Shown: positions 8,887 through 18,065, numbered from the stretch's first letter. The stretch: DNA of 64,000 bases from Bermanella sp049115935 (GCA_049115935.1 JAGDZK010000032.1:16441-80440), one strand, 5' to 3'. Translations and numbers: made by a program. The notes: generated from the sequence alone by a model not told the origin.

Positions 8887-10365
8887 TTGTCGCTCGAGCC
8901 TTATATTAGTATGTTTTTTGAACAGGAACGCAGTCAGTTTTTTCGCCCGCTCACCAGTAAGTATCGCGAGCAAATGGTGGAGTGCCTGCGTGAACTGTAT
9001 AAGCAGCTTTACTCCTCTAGCCACGCGGGCAGTGCTGAGTATGGTCAGGCGTTAAGCCGTGAGACCATGATCAACATTTTTAGCGAGGCTTTAGTGCGTG
9101 CTCCGGTGATGCAAAGTGACGATGAAGATGAAGAAGGTCGCTTTAAAACCCACCGAGAGCTAGCTGCTTGGTTACTTAATACGTTGCTGGAGCACGGTTG
9201 GATCGAAAAACAAGTCGATGAAGCCACATTGCAATCCAGTTTCAGTTTTAGCCGCTGGGGTCGCCATTTTGTAGAGCCCTTCCTTGAAGGCAAGCAGACA
9301 CAACAGGTGGCTCGCCACCGTAACACCCGAAATGTGCGTAACGCCCTTGAAAGCTTTCTTGAGCACGGTGAGGTCTATGATCTGCTGGACGCATACGAAT
9401 ACTCAGAGCGCATCATCAGTGACTTTACTGATGTAATAAGTGAATTGGATGAGCGTAAGCGCGCCCTTGTGCGTGAAATGGAAGGGCAAATGCTGGTGCA
9501 AAAAGCCAGTGATCAGTTTTTTGATTTCATGGAAAAACGCTTTCAGCCAGACTTGGCCGTGCGCTTATCGGCCGATAACGTTGAAAAATACCGTGATCAA
9601 ATCAGCCAGCTGGTGGATCAAATTAAAGCCAGCCCCAAAAGTGCCAAAGCCAAAGCCGAAAAACGCTTGCGTGAATTATTACCCGAACAAGTTCAAGGGA
9701 ATAGCTCTGTATTGTGGTCGGTGCTGGATGATATTGAACACCGTTTAAAAAGCGCCTGTGAACATGTATTACCACTGGTGCGAAAGTCGCTGCAAAACTT
9801 TACCAAGCGCGCCGATATTATTATTCGCCAAATGAGTTATTTGGCCAGTCAAAAACACAATGATGTGGTGAGTGTGTGCAAACACTTGTCATCCTTATCT
9901 CAAGACGAGCAAAACGCTCAGCTTGAGCATGTGTCATCCATGATGGCCGTGCCACAGTTACGCTTTATTGATCCAAACCAAGTACGCTTACAAGCACCAA
10001 GGCGTCGTACCGTGATTGACGATGGTGTGGATGAAGGCTTAGAAAGTGTCGATCAAGATAGCCGTCGTGAGTTGTATGTACAGCAAGCGCTGGATCAAGC
10101 ATTTTTTGTTAATAACAACCAAGTGCGTCGCTATATGGTTGAGCAATTTATTTCACGAGATGAAATCAGCTCAAGCGAAATACCAGTTAATTCAGCGGCT
10201 GATTTGTTAGCCATTGCTCATGTGGTGAGTGTGGGCGCGGTGGATAACTTATCCAGCGAATACCATTTTGAATTAAATTGGGTGGATCAAAAATCAGATG
10301 AATACTTCGAACAAAAAGATGTGTTCAGCATTCGCCTAATTAAAAAAGAAAACGCTGCGGCGTAG
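8887..10365 (+). CDS. mksF: MukF-like kleisin of an Mks condensin (MksF / JetA-type)
   Basis: A 492-residue protein heading a three-gene set with an MksE-like and an SMC-like ATPase. In MukBEF, MksBEF and Wadjet complexes this kleisin bridges the SMC heads, which extrude DNA loops for chromosome organisation or plasmid restriction. The N-terminal part is a helical winged-helix-type region with ELAAWLLNTLLEHGWIEKQV near residues 88-107, and the middle is helical. The C-terminal part includes HFELNWVDQKSDEYFEQKDV. The first possible start is TTG 8887; ATG 8911 is the alternative, and neither has a strong ribosome site. Assignment rests on gene order and general sequence features. Confidence 0.8.
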   Translation: MSLEPYISMFFEQERSQFFRPLTSKYREQMVECLRELYKQLYSSSHAGSAEYGQALSRETMINIFSEALVRAPVMQSDDEDEEGRFKTHRELAAWLLNTLLEHGWIEKQVDEATLQSSFSFSRWGRHFVEPFLEGKQTQQVARHRNTRNVRNALESFLEHGEVYDLLDAYEYSERIISDFTDVISELDERKRALVREMEGQMLVQKASDQFFDFMEKRFQPDLAVRLSADNVEKYRDQISQLVDQIKASPKSAKAKAEKRLRELLPEQVQGNSSVLWSVLDDIEHRLKSACEHVLPLVRKSLQNFTKRADIIIRQMSYLASQKHNDVVSVCKHLSSLSQDEQNAQLEHVSSMMAVPQLRFIDPNQVRLQAPRRRTVIDDGVDEGLESVDQDSRRELYVQQALDQAFFVNNNQVRRYMVEQFISRDEISSSEIPVNSAADLLAIAHVVSVGAVDNLSSEYHFELNWVDQKSDEYFEQKDVFSIRLIKKENAAA

Positions 10366-10418
10366 AGACTATTGTGTGCTGAGGCACCAACAACGCTCGC
10401 AGATGGGCCAGGACTAAT

Positions 10419-11204
10419 ATGTTAAATAAAATAGAACAGTTATTAGAAAAAGAAGGCGTACAGCTTAAAGAATTCAGCGAATTGGTAATTCGTTTAATGG
10501 ATTATGGAGTGATCTGTCGTGACGAATCACAGGTCGAGCAAGTGCTGTATGACCGCTATCTTCGCATTGAAGAAATTGTACAAGATTATATCTCGTTAAT
10601 GGCGATTCGCATTCAACATGATCGTCGTTTTCAATTTATCCGTTGTTTCCCCCCAGGTGCACAAGTGCCTGGCATGGAAGAAGATGACCAGCCGTTTAAT
10701 AGCGGCATGCGAGTACGCTTAAGTCAAAATGAAGTGGCCTTAGTATTAGTATTACGCTCACAATACGACAAAGCCTTACGTGAAGGGTTAGTAGATGAGC
10801 AAGGTTGCGTCATGGTAAGCCTTGAATCATTAAGTATTGCTTTGAAAAATTTATTGGGTCGCAGTTTGCCTGAGCAATTAACGGAACGTAAAAACCTGTT
10901 TCGCCGTTTGCGTCAGTTGCGTCTAATACAGCTAGCGAATGAAGATGCGTTAGAGCATGCTGAGTTTTGGCTAAAAGTGCGCCCTATGATCATGAGTTAT
11001 GTCAGTGATGAAGTATTAAGCACGCTAGTAGCTGAGCAAGAAGAAGCTGAGATTGAAGTCAGTGAACAAGCGGATTCAAAATCAGAAGCGGGTGAAACCG
11101 AAGTATCAGCAGCAAGCGAAAGCGAGCAAGCAGAGTCCGAAATTGATGACGAAGAAGAGGCTTTCGAGAATAGCCCGAGTGTATTTGCGCAGGAGTCTAA
11201 GTAA
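10419..11204 (+). CDS. mksE: MukE-like accessory subunit of the Mks condensin (MksE / JetB-type)
   Basis: A 261-residue protein 53 bp downstream of the kleisin gene, with an AGGA ribosome site before the ATG. Its stop overlaps the ATG of the SMC gene by one base (TAATG), indicating translational coupling. The first 200 residues are helical with a winged-helix look; RKNLFRRLRQLRLIQL lies at about residues 157-172. The last 55 residues are a highly acidic Glu- and Ser-rich tail that is probably disordered. MukE-type subunits bind the kleisin and modulate the ATPase heads. Confidence 0.82.
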   Translation: MLNKIEQLLEKEGVQLKEFSELVIRLMDYGVICRDESQVEQVLYDRYLRIEEIVQDYISLMAIRIQHDRRFQFIRCFPPGAQVPGMEEDDQPFNSGMRVRLSQNEVALVLVLRSQYDKALREGLVDEQGCVMVSLESLSIALKNLLGRSLPEQLTERKNLFRRLRQLRLIQLANEDALEHAEFWLKVRPMIMSYVSDEVLSTLVAEQEEAEIEVSEQADSKSEAGETEVSAASESEQAESEIDDEEEAFENSPSVFAQESK

Positions 11205-14200
11205 TGTTTCTTAAAAAATTCGTCTACGTAAATTGGGGCAATATCCCTGCTACTGAATTTGACTTTGGCCCCATCAACCTATTAAGCGGTGGTAACGGTA
11301 GCGGTAAAACCACAGCGGCCGATGCCATTCAAACTATCATGACGGCCGCCCATGATAATTTATTTAATTACAACCCAGGCCAAGACGAAGCCACGCAAAA
11401 AGGCCGTGGCAAACAAGTGCGTACTTTAGCATCTTATGTTTTGGGTTGTGATGATGGCTCATACGCGCGCCCAGGTGGTGCCAACGGTTATTTGGCCGCA
11501 GTGTTTCATCCAACACAAGGTGAAAGTGGGCAGCCATTTACAGCGGTGATTGGTGTCAGTGCATACATCGATAAAGCCGGCAATCAAGCGGTGGCTCGCC
11601 AAAGTGACTTCTTATTAATGATTGTGGCAGGCCATGAACTCACACAAAGTGATTTTTTATTAGAAGAAGACGGCAACAAACAAGTTGTTGCCGTAGATAA
11701 AATATTTAAACGTTTACAGAAACGTTGTGGCCAGCGTGCGGTAGAAAAATACGATACTAAAAAACAATATCTACGTCGTTTATACAGTGCGCTTCAAGGT
11801 CGTGATGATGCCATCAGTGAACGCGAAGCATTAAACGCAGCCAAAGCCTTTTCACGTTTTATGGCCTATAAGCCAGTTAAGAGTATTAATGGATTTGTGG
11901 CCAATGAAATCCTAGAGAAAAAAGATCTAGGTGAAGCCATTCGCAGCGTGTCTGAATTAATGAAAACCATTCACGCCATGGAATCGGATGCGCAAGGTTT
12001 AATTGAAAACATTAAAGTATTATTGGATGCAAAATCCAATAGCCAAACGTATATCGATCAATGGATTGATTATCAAGTGGCTCACTACGTGGCAGCCAAA
12101 AGCCGCTACGTTGAAGACCAAACGGCTTACCGCGATGCTAAGAATCAGCAGCAACAATTACGCAGCGATTTAAACCATAAACAAAACGAACGTGAAACCG
12201 CAGAGGCTCGTCGTAAACAATCCCGTGAAGAACTGGTGGGTTTAGAGGCTCGTCGTCAGGGGATTCCTGCACTAAAAGACAAAGATCATCTTGAACAGGA
12301 AATTACCGGCTTTCAAAAGCAGTTACAACAACAAGCTGTATTACTGTTAGAGCAAGACAAACAGCTTAAATATACCTTAGATGCCACTAAAAGCATTTAT
12401 AAAACGTTGCAAAATACCAGTGTTGGCGTTGAAATTCCGGCCTTAAATGAGCGCAAGTTTTTGCAGCAAGGCAAGCAAGTCATGCAATTGTCAGATGCTG
12501 ATCAATTAGACTTTCCGGCCATTTTAAATAAAGACATGATTGATATGTCGCCGCTGGAATCTCATCTTGATGAGGGCATTAAGCGTCAAGAGCAAATTAA
12601 CCAATGGCGTGAACTTTGGTTTAATGCAGAGCTAACCACAGAAGGTGTGAGTTTGCGTGATCAGTTAGCACGCCTTGCTGACCGTCGTGAGCAAAAACTG
12701 CAAGCGCAACAAAAGAAAATGCAGCAAATTCAGCAAGACATGGACCGCTTACACTCAAGCCAAGTAAGTTATCCGTATTTTGTTGAAGCTGCTTTAGATG
12801 CTATTCGCCGTGAGTGCCCACAAGCTGACCCTAAAGTACTGTGTGATTATGTTGAAGTGCTGGATCAAGATTGGCAAAACGCCATCGAAGGTTACATCGG
12901 TGGTGCTCGTTTCTCGATTATAGTAGAAGAAGATTACGAATCTGATGCCATCAGTATTGTGCGTAACATGCCAGGTGGTAACCGCGCCCGTGTGATTCAA
13001 GGGAGCAAAGCCAAACAAGATGCGGATCGTCAAAATGTCCCTCATAACTCCATTATGAATTTAATGAAGTTTGAACACGCAACGGCAAAACATTATTTAA
13101 TGGCCAGTTACGGCAGTGTTGAGCAAGCAGCCGATGCACAAGTATTACGTAAAACCCGCCGTGGTTTAACCAAACAAGGTATGGGGTCAGGGTCTTACTC
13201 TATGTATCGCTGTGATATGAGCGATACCGAATTAGTATTTGGCCAAGGTGCTCGTGAGCGTGCCTTAAGTGCAAAACAAAAAGAATTCCAGCAGTTAGCA
13301 GAACAAGCTAGCCAAGCTCAACAAAGTCAGCGCGAAGCACAAGACTTATTGTTGTCGGTAAATCAACTTCGTCATTTAACCTATGCCGATCAATTGCAAC
13401 AAATGGTGAGCGTAAACCGTCAATGGCGTAATGCTGAGAAACAGTTAGATCAAATTGATTTGTCTGACTTCTCATTGCTTGAAGATGAATATCGTGAACT
13501 GGCCGAACAAGCACAAGTACTTGATCAACAGATTCAAACCTTAGACGGTGAATTAGGTCGTACCGCGCAGCAACTTAAAGAAAGCGAAAAACGCTGCGCA
13601 GTGTTAAGTGACCAACAAGAGTTCACCGCAGAAAAAGCCGACGCCAATGAAGATAACTTACGTTCAATCAGTAAGGTATGGCCAGATTTTGATATTGAAA
13701 AATGCTTAGTGGATGCTGATGAAGAAGCGGCACGCACCACAGCAGAGATTGCACAAAATCAACAACAAGCCATATTAAGCGAACTTAACAGTCGTGCTCA
13801 AAGCTTGGATCGAGCCATTAATGATCATAATCAACGTTGCCAAACCGTGGATTCCATTGTGTATGTACCGGATTATGGTGATGAACACAGTGCGGTATTC
13901 TTCCAAGGTATTTGTGATGTTCAGCGCGAGATTGATCGCATTCATAATCGCTTAAAAAATAATATTTTGGTTGAGAAACAAGATAAGTTATCCAGCTTAA
14001 AAGACAGTTTTGATAACGCGTTTGTAACCAACTTATGTCATGCCATTTACCAAGCCATTAGTGAAGGTAAGCGTACATTAGAAGAAATGAACAACGAACT
14101 GCGACACCATAAATTTGGTACCGATAAAGAATGTTATTGGTTTGACTGGGAGTGGGTGCCAGAGTTTAAAGATTACTGGAATTTCTTCGAAGAGGTCATT

Positions 14201-14839
14201 AAAAACCCATCCATTGGTGAAGGCCAAACCTTGTTCGAAGTTGAGCTAAGCGCCAAAAGTGCCAAAGTTCGCAGTCAATTAATGGAAATGCTATTAAGTG
14301 ACGACGAACAAAAAGCTATGCGTGAATTAGAGCGTTTATCGGATTACCGTAACTACCGCAGTTATGAAATTTATAAACAACCTGAAGGCAAAGAGCCAAT
14401 TGCGCTGTCACAGTACGGTACGGGTTCGGGTGGTCAATTAGAAACCCCTGCTTATATTATTCGAAGTGCTGCCATAACCTCGGCGTTCCGTTTTAATAAA
14501 GGCGATACCCATTTACGCATGGTATTAGTAGATGAAGCCTTCAGTAAAATGGATGAAACCCGTTCTAAAGAAGTTATCAACTATCTAACTGAGAGCTTAG
14601 GTTTGCAGTTGTTATTCATTATGCCGACCAGTAAATCTGGTCCGTTTATGGATTTGATTTCAAACCAATACGTATTTAGCAAAGTGCCATTAGCGGCAGG
14701 TAAGCGTGGCGAACTGAATACCCGTGTATTAGTTGATAGGCAACAATGTAATAAAGAAAAAATTCAAGAGTTGTGGGCACACCATCGACAAGTGGTGCGT
14801 CAGCAAGCGGAATTGGACTTTATGGAAGAATTTGCTTAA
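11204..14839 (+). CDS. mksB: SMC-like ATPase of the Mks condensin (MksB / JetC-type)
   Basis: A 1211-residue SMC-family ATPase. Walker A is GGNGSGKT at residues 29-36. Near the C-terminus come the ABC signature GSGGQ and Walker B LVDEAF with the D-loop SKMD. In between are two long Gln- and Glu-rich coiled-coil arms flanking a hinge-like globular region (roughly residues 520-640). Together with the two upstream genes it forms a MukBEF-like DNA-loop-extruding complex. Wadjet defence operons add a toprim nuclease JetD/MksG. None follows here, since the next gene is a minus-strand NADAR gene, so this set resembles the chromosome-organising MksBEF of pseudomonads. Confidence 0.93.
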   Translation: MFLKKFVYVNWGNIPATEFDFGPINLLSGGNGSGKTTAADAIQTIMTAAHDNLFNYNPGQDEATQKGRGKQVRTLASYVLGCDDGSYARPGGANGYLAAVFHPTQGESGQPFTAVIGVSAYIDKAGNQAVARQSDFLLMIVAGHELTQSDFLLEEDGNKQVVAVDKIFKRLQKRCGQRAVEKYDTKKQYLRRLYSALQGRDDAISEREALNAAKAFSRFMAYKPVKSINGFVANEILEKKDLGEAIRSVSELMKTIHAMESDAQGLIENIKVLLDAKSNSQTYIDQWIDYQVAHYVAAKSRYVEDQTAYRDAKNQQQQLRSDLNHKQNERETAEARRKQSREELVGLEARRQGIPALKDKDHLEQEITGFQKQLQQQAVLLLEQDKQLKYTLDATKSIYKTLQNTSVGVEIPALNERKFLQQGKQVMQLSDADQLDFPAILNKDMIDMSPLESHLDEGIKRQEQINQWRELWFNAELTTEGVSLRDQLARLADRREQKLQAQQKKMQQIQQDMDRLHSSQVSYPYFVEAALDAIRRECPQADPKVLCDYVEVLDQDWQNAIEGYIGGARFSIIVEEDYESDAISIVRNMPGGNRARVIQGSKAKQDADRQNVPHNSIMNLMKFEHATAKHYLMASYGSVEQAADAQVLRKTRRGLTKQGMGSGSYSMYRCDMSDTELVFGQGARERALSAKQKEFQQLAEQASQAQQSQREAQDLLLSVNQLRHLTYADQLQQMVSVNRQWRNAEKQLDQIDLSDFSLLEDEYRELAEQAQVLDQQIQTLDGELGRTAQQLKESEKRCAVLSDQQEFTAEKADANEDNLRSISKVWPDFDIEKCLVDADEEAARTTAEIAQNQQQAILSELNSRAQSLDRAINDHNQRCQTVDSIVYVPDYGDEHSAVFFQGICDVQREIDRIHNRLKNNILVEKQDKLSSLKDSFDNAFVTNLCHAIYQAISEGKRTLEEMNNELRHHKFGTDKECYWFDWEWVPEFKDYWNFFEEVIKNPSIGEGQTLFEVELSAKSAKVRSQLMEMLLSDDEQKAMRELERLSDYRNYRSYEIYKQPEGKEPIALSQYGTGSGGQLETPAYIIRSAAITSAFRFNKGDTHLRMVLVDEAFSKMDETRSKEVINYLTESLGLQLLFIMPTSKSGPFMDLISNQYVFSKVPLAAGKRGELNTRVLVDRQQCNKEKIQELWAHHRQVVRQQAELDFMEEFA

Positions 14840-14865
14840 TTCGTTTTAGTTTTTGCTGTTATTGA

Positions 14866-14926
14866 TCGGGCGCGGGGCACCCTCCTACAATTTTATAGAC
14901 AACCTGTAGGAGGGTGCCGCGCCCGA
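14866..14926. repeat. Long imperfect palindrome after mksB (REP-like or terminator)
   Basis: The left arm at 14866-14889 pairs with the right arm at 14905-14926 with only a two-base bulge around a 15-base loop. The arms share the core CACCCTCCTACA and its complement plus a GCGCGG/CCGCGC end. No T-run follows directly. It looks like a dispersed intergenic palindrome and could also form a strong RNA hairpin at the end of the mks operon. Confidence 0.75.
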
Positions 14927-15054
14927 TAACAATTAACGTCGGATAGTACCCGACCTACAAATTGGAAAAAATGTACGAACTCGCACCCGCGAGTGAATAA
15001 GAGTGTCGATTTTCAAGGTTTGAACGTTACGAATTATGTAAGCTTAAAGGTGGT

Positions 15055-15094
15055 GATGGGTTACGCTGTTCGTTGCACTCGCAGCTAACCCATC
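15055..15094. repeat. Second intergenic palindrome (GGGTTA...TAACCC type)
   Basis: GATGGGTTACGCTG at 15055-15068 pairs with CAGCTAACCCATC at 15082-15094, one base short. Elements of the form GGGTTACGC...GCTAACCC followed by CCTAC are a common dispersed intergenic type in gammaproteobacteria. It sits at the 3' side of the minus-strand NADAR gene, convergent with the mks operon. Confidence 0.6.
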
Positions 15095-15107
15095 CTACTT
15101 TAAATTT

Positions 15108-15584
15108 TCAAACAACCTGTTCTTGTTTTAACTTCTCTCGCACATTCATCATCACCTTGCCGTAGGTATTCTCAGCACGGCGATCACGACCACAGCCCCA
15201 AAAATAATCATAGGCACTGTTTTCAACTAATTTAAAATCCTCTGTGGATAATAGCTTTTCGGCTACCTCTGGGTGAGTTTTACATTTGGTATAAACGGCG
15301 CGGGTCATGAGTACTTGGCGACGTTTTTTCCAATCTTTTTTCTTTTGCAAGAAGCGCCACTTGGTCGCGGCTATGGCCGCTTTTGCATTGGGTTGTGCTC
15401 GAATTTTTTCTTGTAGGTTTTTATTATCAAACAACATGGCTTGATAGTAGTGTTCAGCGGTTGACCACTCTTTACCATCAAGGGTAAACGGGTGATGGGA
15501 TGCACTGCCCAGTAATTCTTGTTCGTCGTGACGTGAGAAAAATATATCGTTGACGTTTTCTTCAGGAAATAAACCCGCGGTCAT
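15108..15584 (-). CDS. Second NADAR-domain protein
   Basis: A 158-residue single-domain NADAR protein. Family features are the early NDIFFSRHD region, SASHHPFTLDGKEWSTAEHY (residues 27-46), and the C-terminal DYFWGCGRDRRAENTYGKVM. It is clearly divergent from the NADAR protein at 3.4-3.8 kb, so it is not a recent duplicate. It is convergent with mksB across two palindromes. The biochemical role is not known; family members act on ADP-ribose- or riboflavin-pathway-type glycosidic bonds. Proximity to the mks genes may be coincidental. Confidence 0.88.
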   Translation of the reverse strand: MTAGLFPEENVNDIFFSRHDEQELLGSASHHPFTLDGKEWSTAEHYYQAMLFDNKNLQEKIRAQPNAKAAIAATKWRFLQKKKDWKKRRQVLMTRAVYTKCKTHPEVAEKLLSTEDFKLVENSAYDYFWGCGRDRRAENTYGKVMMNVREKLKQEQVV

Positions 15585-15786
15585 AAGGCAGTCCAGTTAA
15601 TGGTTGGCGCTAATAAAGAGTCGTGTGTTCATGGTATGGCGCAAATGAGGGTAATGCAATTCATAAGCTGTTGTGTACCTATTTTTGTGTTTTATAGGTT
15701 ACTCAATATCAGTTTTACTGGGATAAAGCTGTTGCTGTGATTCATGTTTTGCTAGTCTGAAATGATAAAACCTATATGGCACGAAC

Positions 15787-17016
15787 ATGGATATATTGGA
15801 AAACTGTGACACATTAGAAGACGCTCAACCTGGATTATCGGAATTTGCGCAAGAGTTGCGAATTGTGTATGACGAAGCCAGCCAGTTTTGCAGCTTTGAT
15901 GATGTGGGCGCTGTGGTTGATAGCGCTTCTTTTTTTCAGAATCTATTGGATCTGATTCACTCAGGCTTTAGTAATTTAGCGATTAATTATGAGCTATTGC
16001 TCACCGGTGAAATAGGTGCGATTTTTGTCGTAGCGCTAATCCCTTTGTTACTGGGTATCTTTTTAGAAGTTACATTACTCGTCAGCCATAATCGCAAAGA
16101 ATTTCAGCAAGAAAAACGTCAACAAGCTAAGTTGAAACGTACACATGGCACAATGCTGGCAAAAGCGGTGGCCATTGAGGCAAAAAAATCAGGCTGGTTT
16201 TATCGCTCTTTTACTTATATTGCTTTTAGTGTGCAGTTTATTTTAGTGATGTTATTTTTTGTCACCGCACCTGAATACGACAGAGATGTATGGTGTGATG
16301 AGCACAAAACACAATATGCCATTTTAAAAACGGGCTTAGAGACCGAGCGTCTGCAGCACAGTCAGCGCCGAGCTAATTGTGAAATCCGCCAAGCGGTAGT
16401 GGCTATTAACCAATCGGTGGATACCCTTGGTGATTTGTTTTCTAAAGAAAACAATACAACCTTAGCGCGACTTAAAAAGGTCAGCCGCTCTGTCAACGAC
16501 TCCATAGAAAAATTAGACAGTACCAAGCAAACCATTGATGGTTTTCAGGAGGCGTTACAAAGCGCCAATAACAATACCAAAAGCGTCATTGATACTTTAA
16601 ACATCATGCAAGATATCGCCTACCAGCTTGGTTTACCTCTCGCACAATCGCATAGCCAACCAGTAACGCTTGCTAATGGGCCCGTGATACCAACACAAAC
16701 CACTAAAACCTTGCCCACCATGTTGCAAGAATTAGAAAGCCGTATTGATCAAAAACCTGAAAAATCTTGGTATGAGTCTCAATTTGCCAGTAAGCAGCAA
16801 TGGCAATCTTGGGCACAAGAGCAACAAGTTAAAACCCAGCAGTTAGAGCAATTATTAAAGCAGCAAGCAGACGTGATTGAAGAGATTAAGCGCCAGCAAA
16901 ATAAACAGATGTCAGAGCCTATGATTCAGGACATTGCCGACAAGGTGGTGCAAAGCCTGACAAAGCAGCCGTTATTTCCGTTGATGATGAATCCACAGCC
17001 CAATAATAAACCTTAA
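15787..17016 (+). CDS. Uncharacterised membrane protein with long coiled-coil tail
   Basis: A 409-residue protein not matching a family I know. Two hydrophobic segments are clear: about residues 78-100 (AIFVVALIPLLLGIFLEVTL) and about 137-161 (FTYIAFSVQFILVMLFFVTA). Between them is a basic cytoplasmic-looking loop (RKEFQQEKRQQAKLKRTHG). After the second segment come two Cys residues (in WCDEHK and ANCEIR). A long helical, Gln- and Lys-rich stretch with coiled-coil character then runs to the end (KQQWQSWAQEQQVKTQQLEQ). The N-terminal 75 residues are acidic. It is apparently a single-gene unit. Confidence 0.75.
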   Translation: MDILENCDTLEDAQPGLSEFAQELRIVYDEASQFCSFDDVGAVVDSASFFQNLLDLIHSGFSNLAINYELLLTGEIGAIFVVALIPLLLGIFLEVTLLVSHNRKEFQQEKRQQAKLKRTHGTMLAKAVAIEAKKSGWFYRSFTYIAFSVQFILVMLFFVTAPEYDRDVWCDEHKTQYAILKTGLETERLQHSQRRANCEIRQAVVAINQSVDTLGDLFSKENNTTLARLKKVSRSVNDSIEKLDSTKQTIDGFQEALQSANNNTKSVIDTLNIMQDIAYQLGLPLAQSHSQPVTLANGPVIPTQTTKTLPTMLQELESRIDQKPEKSWYESQFASKQQWQSWAQEQQVKTQQLEQLLKQQADVIEEIKRQQNKQMSEPMIQDIADKVVQSLTKQPLFPLMMNPQPNNKP

Positions 17017-17052
17017 CTTACGTCTGGTTGTTATTGGACTAAAATAAAAAAA

Positions 17053-17071
17053 GGCACACCAAAGGTGTGCC
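17053..17071 (-). terminator. Hairpin with T-run reading on the minus strand
   Basis: GGCACACC (17053-17060) and GGTGTGCC (17064-17071) form a perfect eight-pair stem with a three-base loop. The A-run on the left flank (17046-17052) becomes a T-run only when read on the minus strand. No minus-strand gene ends here. On the plus strand it lies between two plus-strand genes and lacks the following T-run. Confidence 0.5.
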
Positions 17072-17101
17072 AAACAAGGAGCCATTTCAAAAGGAAAGAC
17101 C

Positions 17102-17443
17102 ATGAAAAGTCTAGTCATGTTATTGATGCTGCTTATCTCAATAAGTTCCTTGGGGCGCGGTTTAGATTACAGTTTATTTCAATATCCGGTGGATGATGCC
17201 AAGCAAAGCGCAGCAAGTGCTTACCCTACCTTTGTGGCTTATATCTTTGGTGATAACAAAGAACGCCGTATTCCGGGGCTGCAAGAGAAGCACTTAGCGA
17301 TTATTAAACAAAAATACCGCATTAAGGTGTTAAACGAATTTCGCTTGTATGAGCAGTCTGAGATGGGGATTGACGAAAAAATCCTACTTGAGCGTTATTG
17401 CACCCGTTATAACCGCCAATTGGTGCATTCTCTTGGTTTATGA
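17102..17443 (+). CDS. Small predicted secreted protein, unknown
   Basis: A 113-residue protein with an N-terminal hydrophobic segment (MLLMLLISISSL) that looks like a signal peptide cleaved near residue 20, and an AAGGAAAGACC ribosome site. The mature part is basic, containing RIPGLQEKHLAIIKQKYRIK, and has a single Cys near the end. No family is recognised. It is followed within 35 bp by a YkgJ-type gene on the same strand. Confidence 0.65.
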   Translation: MKSLVMLLMLLISISSLGRGLDYSLFQYPVDDAKQSAASAYPTFVAYIFGDNKERRIPGLQEKHLAIIKQKYRIKVLNEFRLYEQSEMGIDEKILLERYCTRYNRQLVHSLGL

Positions 17444-17476
17444 CATGCTACAACCCTAGCCTCATAGGATGTTGTT

Positions 17477-17740
17477 ATGCAGTGTAATCCTGGTTGTGGT
17501 GCTTGCTGCATTGCGCCGTCCATATCCAGTGCCATTCCCGGCATGCCTGACGGTAAGCCTGAAGGGGTGCGCTGTATTCAATTAAATGACGACAATCTAT
17601 GTAAAATCTTTGGTCAGCCTGAGCGTCCCAAGGTATGTGAGCAGTTCACCGCTGAAATTGATATTTGTGGCCATTCCGCTCAGCAAGCCATGGATAACCT
17701 CATTGAGCTGGTTAACATGACTCAAACACAAGTGAAGTAA
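17477..17740 (+). CDS. YkgJ-family cysteine cluster protein
   Basis: An 87-residue protein opening with CNPGCGACC, then VRCIQL, LCKIFG, KVCEQF and DICG. This is the Cys pattern of the YkgJ/UPF0153 family, thought to chelate zinc or an iron-sulfur cluster. No catalytic role is established. Its stop is one base from the ATG of the next gene, so the pair is probably co-transcribed. Confidence 0.85.
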   Translation: MQCNPGCGACCIAPSISSAIPGMPDGKPEGVRCIQLNDDNLCKIFGQPERPKVCEQFTAEIDICGHSAQQAMDNLIELVNMTQTQVK

Positions 17741-17741
17741 T

Positions 17742-18065
17742 ATGTATCGAATTAACGTTTATGTCCCTCTTGAACATGCCCAAAGCGTTAAATTGGCTAT
17801 GTTTGCAGCCGGTGCTGGTCGTATTGGCTTATATGAACATTGCTGCTGGCAAACACTAGGCACGGGGCAGTTTAAACCATTAGCAGGCAGCCAAGCATTT
17901 ATTGGTGACGTGGGTAAATTAGAAACGGTTGATGAGCTAAAGCTTGAGATGGTGTGTGACGATCAATTTATCAAACAAGCGTTAGCTGCCATGAAGCAGG
18001 CTCACCCTTATGAAGAACCCGCTTATGATGTGTATAAGGCGTTAACGCTGGATGAGTTTAGTTAG
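17742..18065 (+). CDS. NIF3/YqfO-type single-domain protein
   Basis: A 107-residue protein. YRINVYVPLEHAQSVKLAMF at the start and AMKQAHPYEEPAYDVYKAL at the end are hallmarks of the CutA-like insert domain found inside YqfO/NIF3 proteins and also as free small proteins. The typical glycine-rich turn AAGAGRIGLYEHCCW is present. Function is unknown; a metal- or nucleotide-related role has been suggested for the family. The end overlaps the convergent Nudix gene by eight bases. Confidence 0.82.
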   Translation: MYRINVYVPLEHAQSVKLAMFAAGAGRIGLYEHCCWQTLGTGQFKPLAGSQAFIGDVGKLETVDELKLEMVCDDQFIKQALAAMKQAHPYEEPAYDVYKALTLDEFS

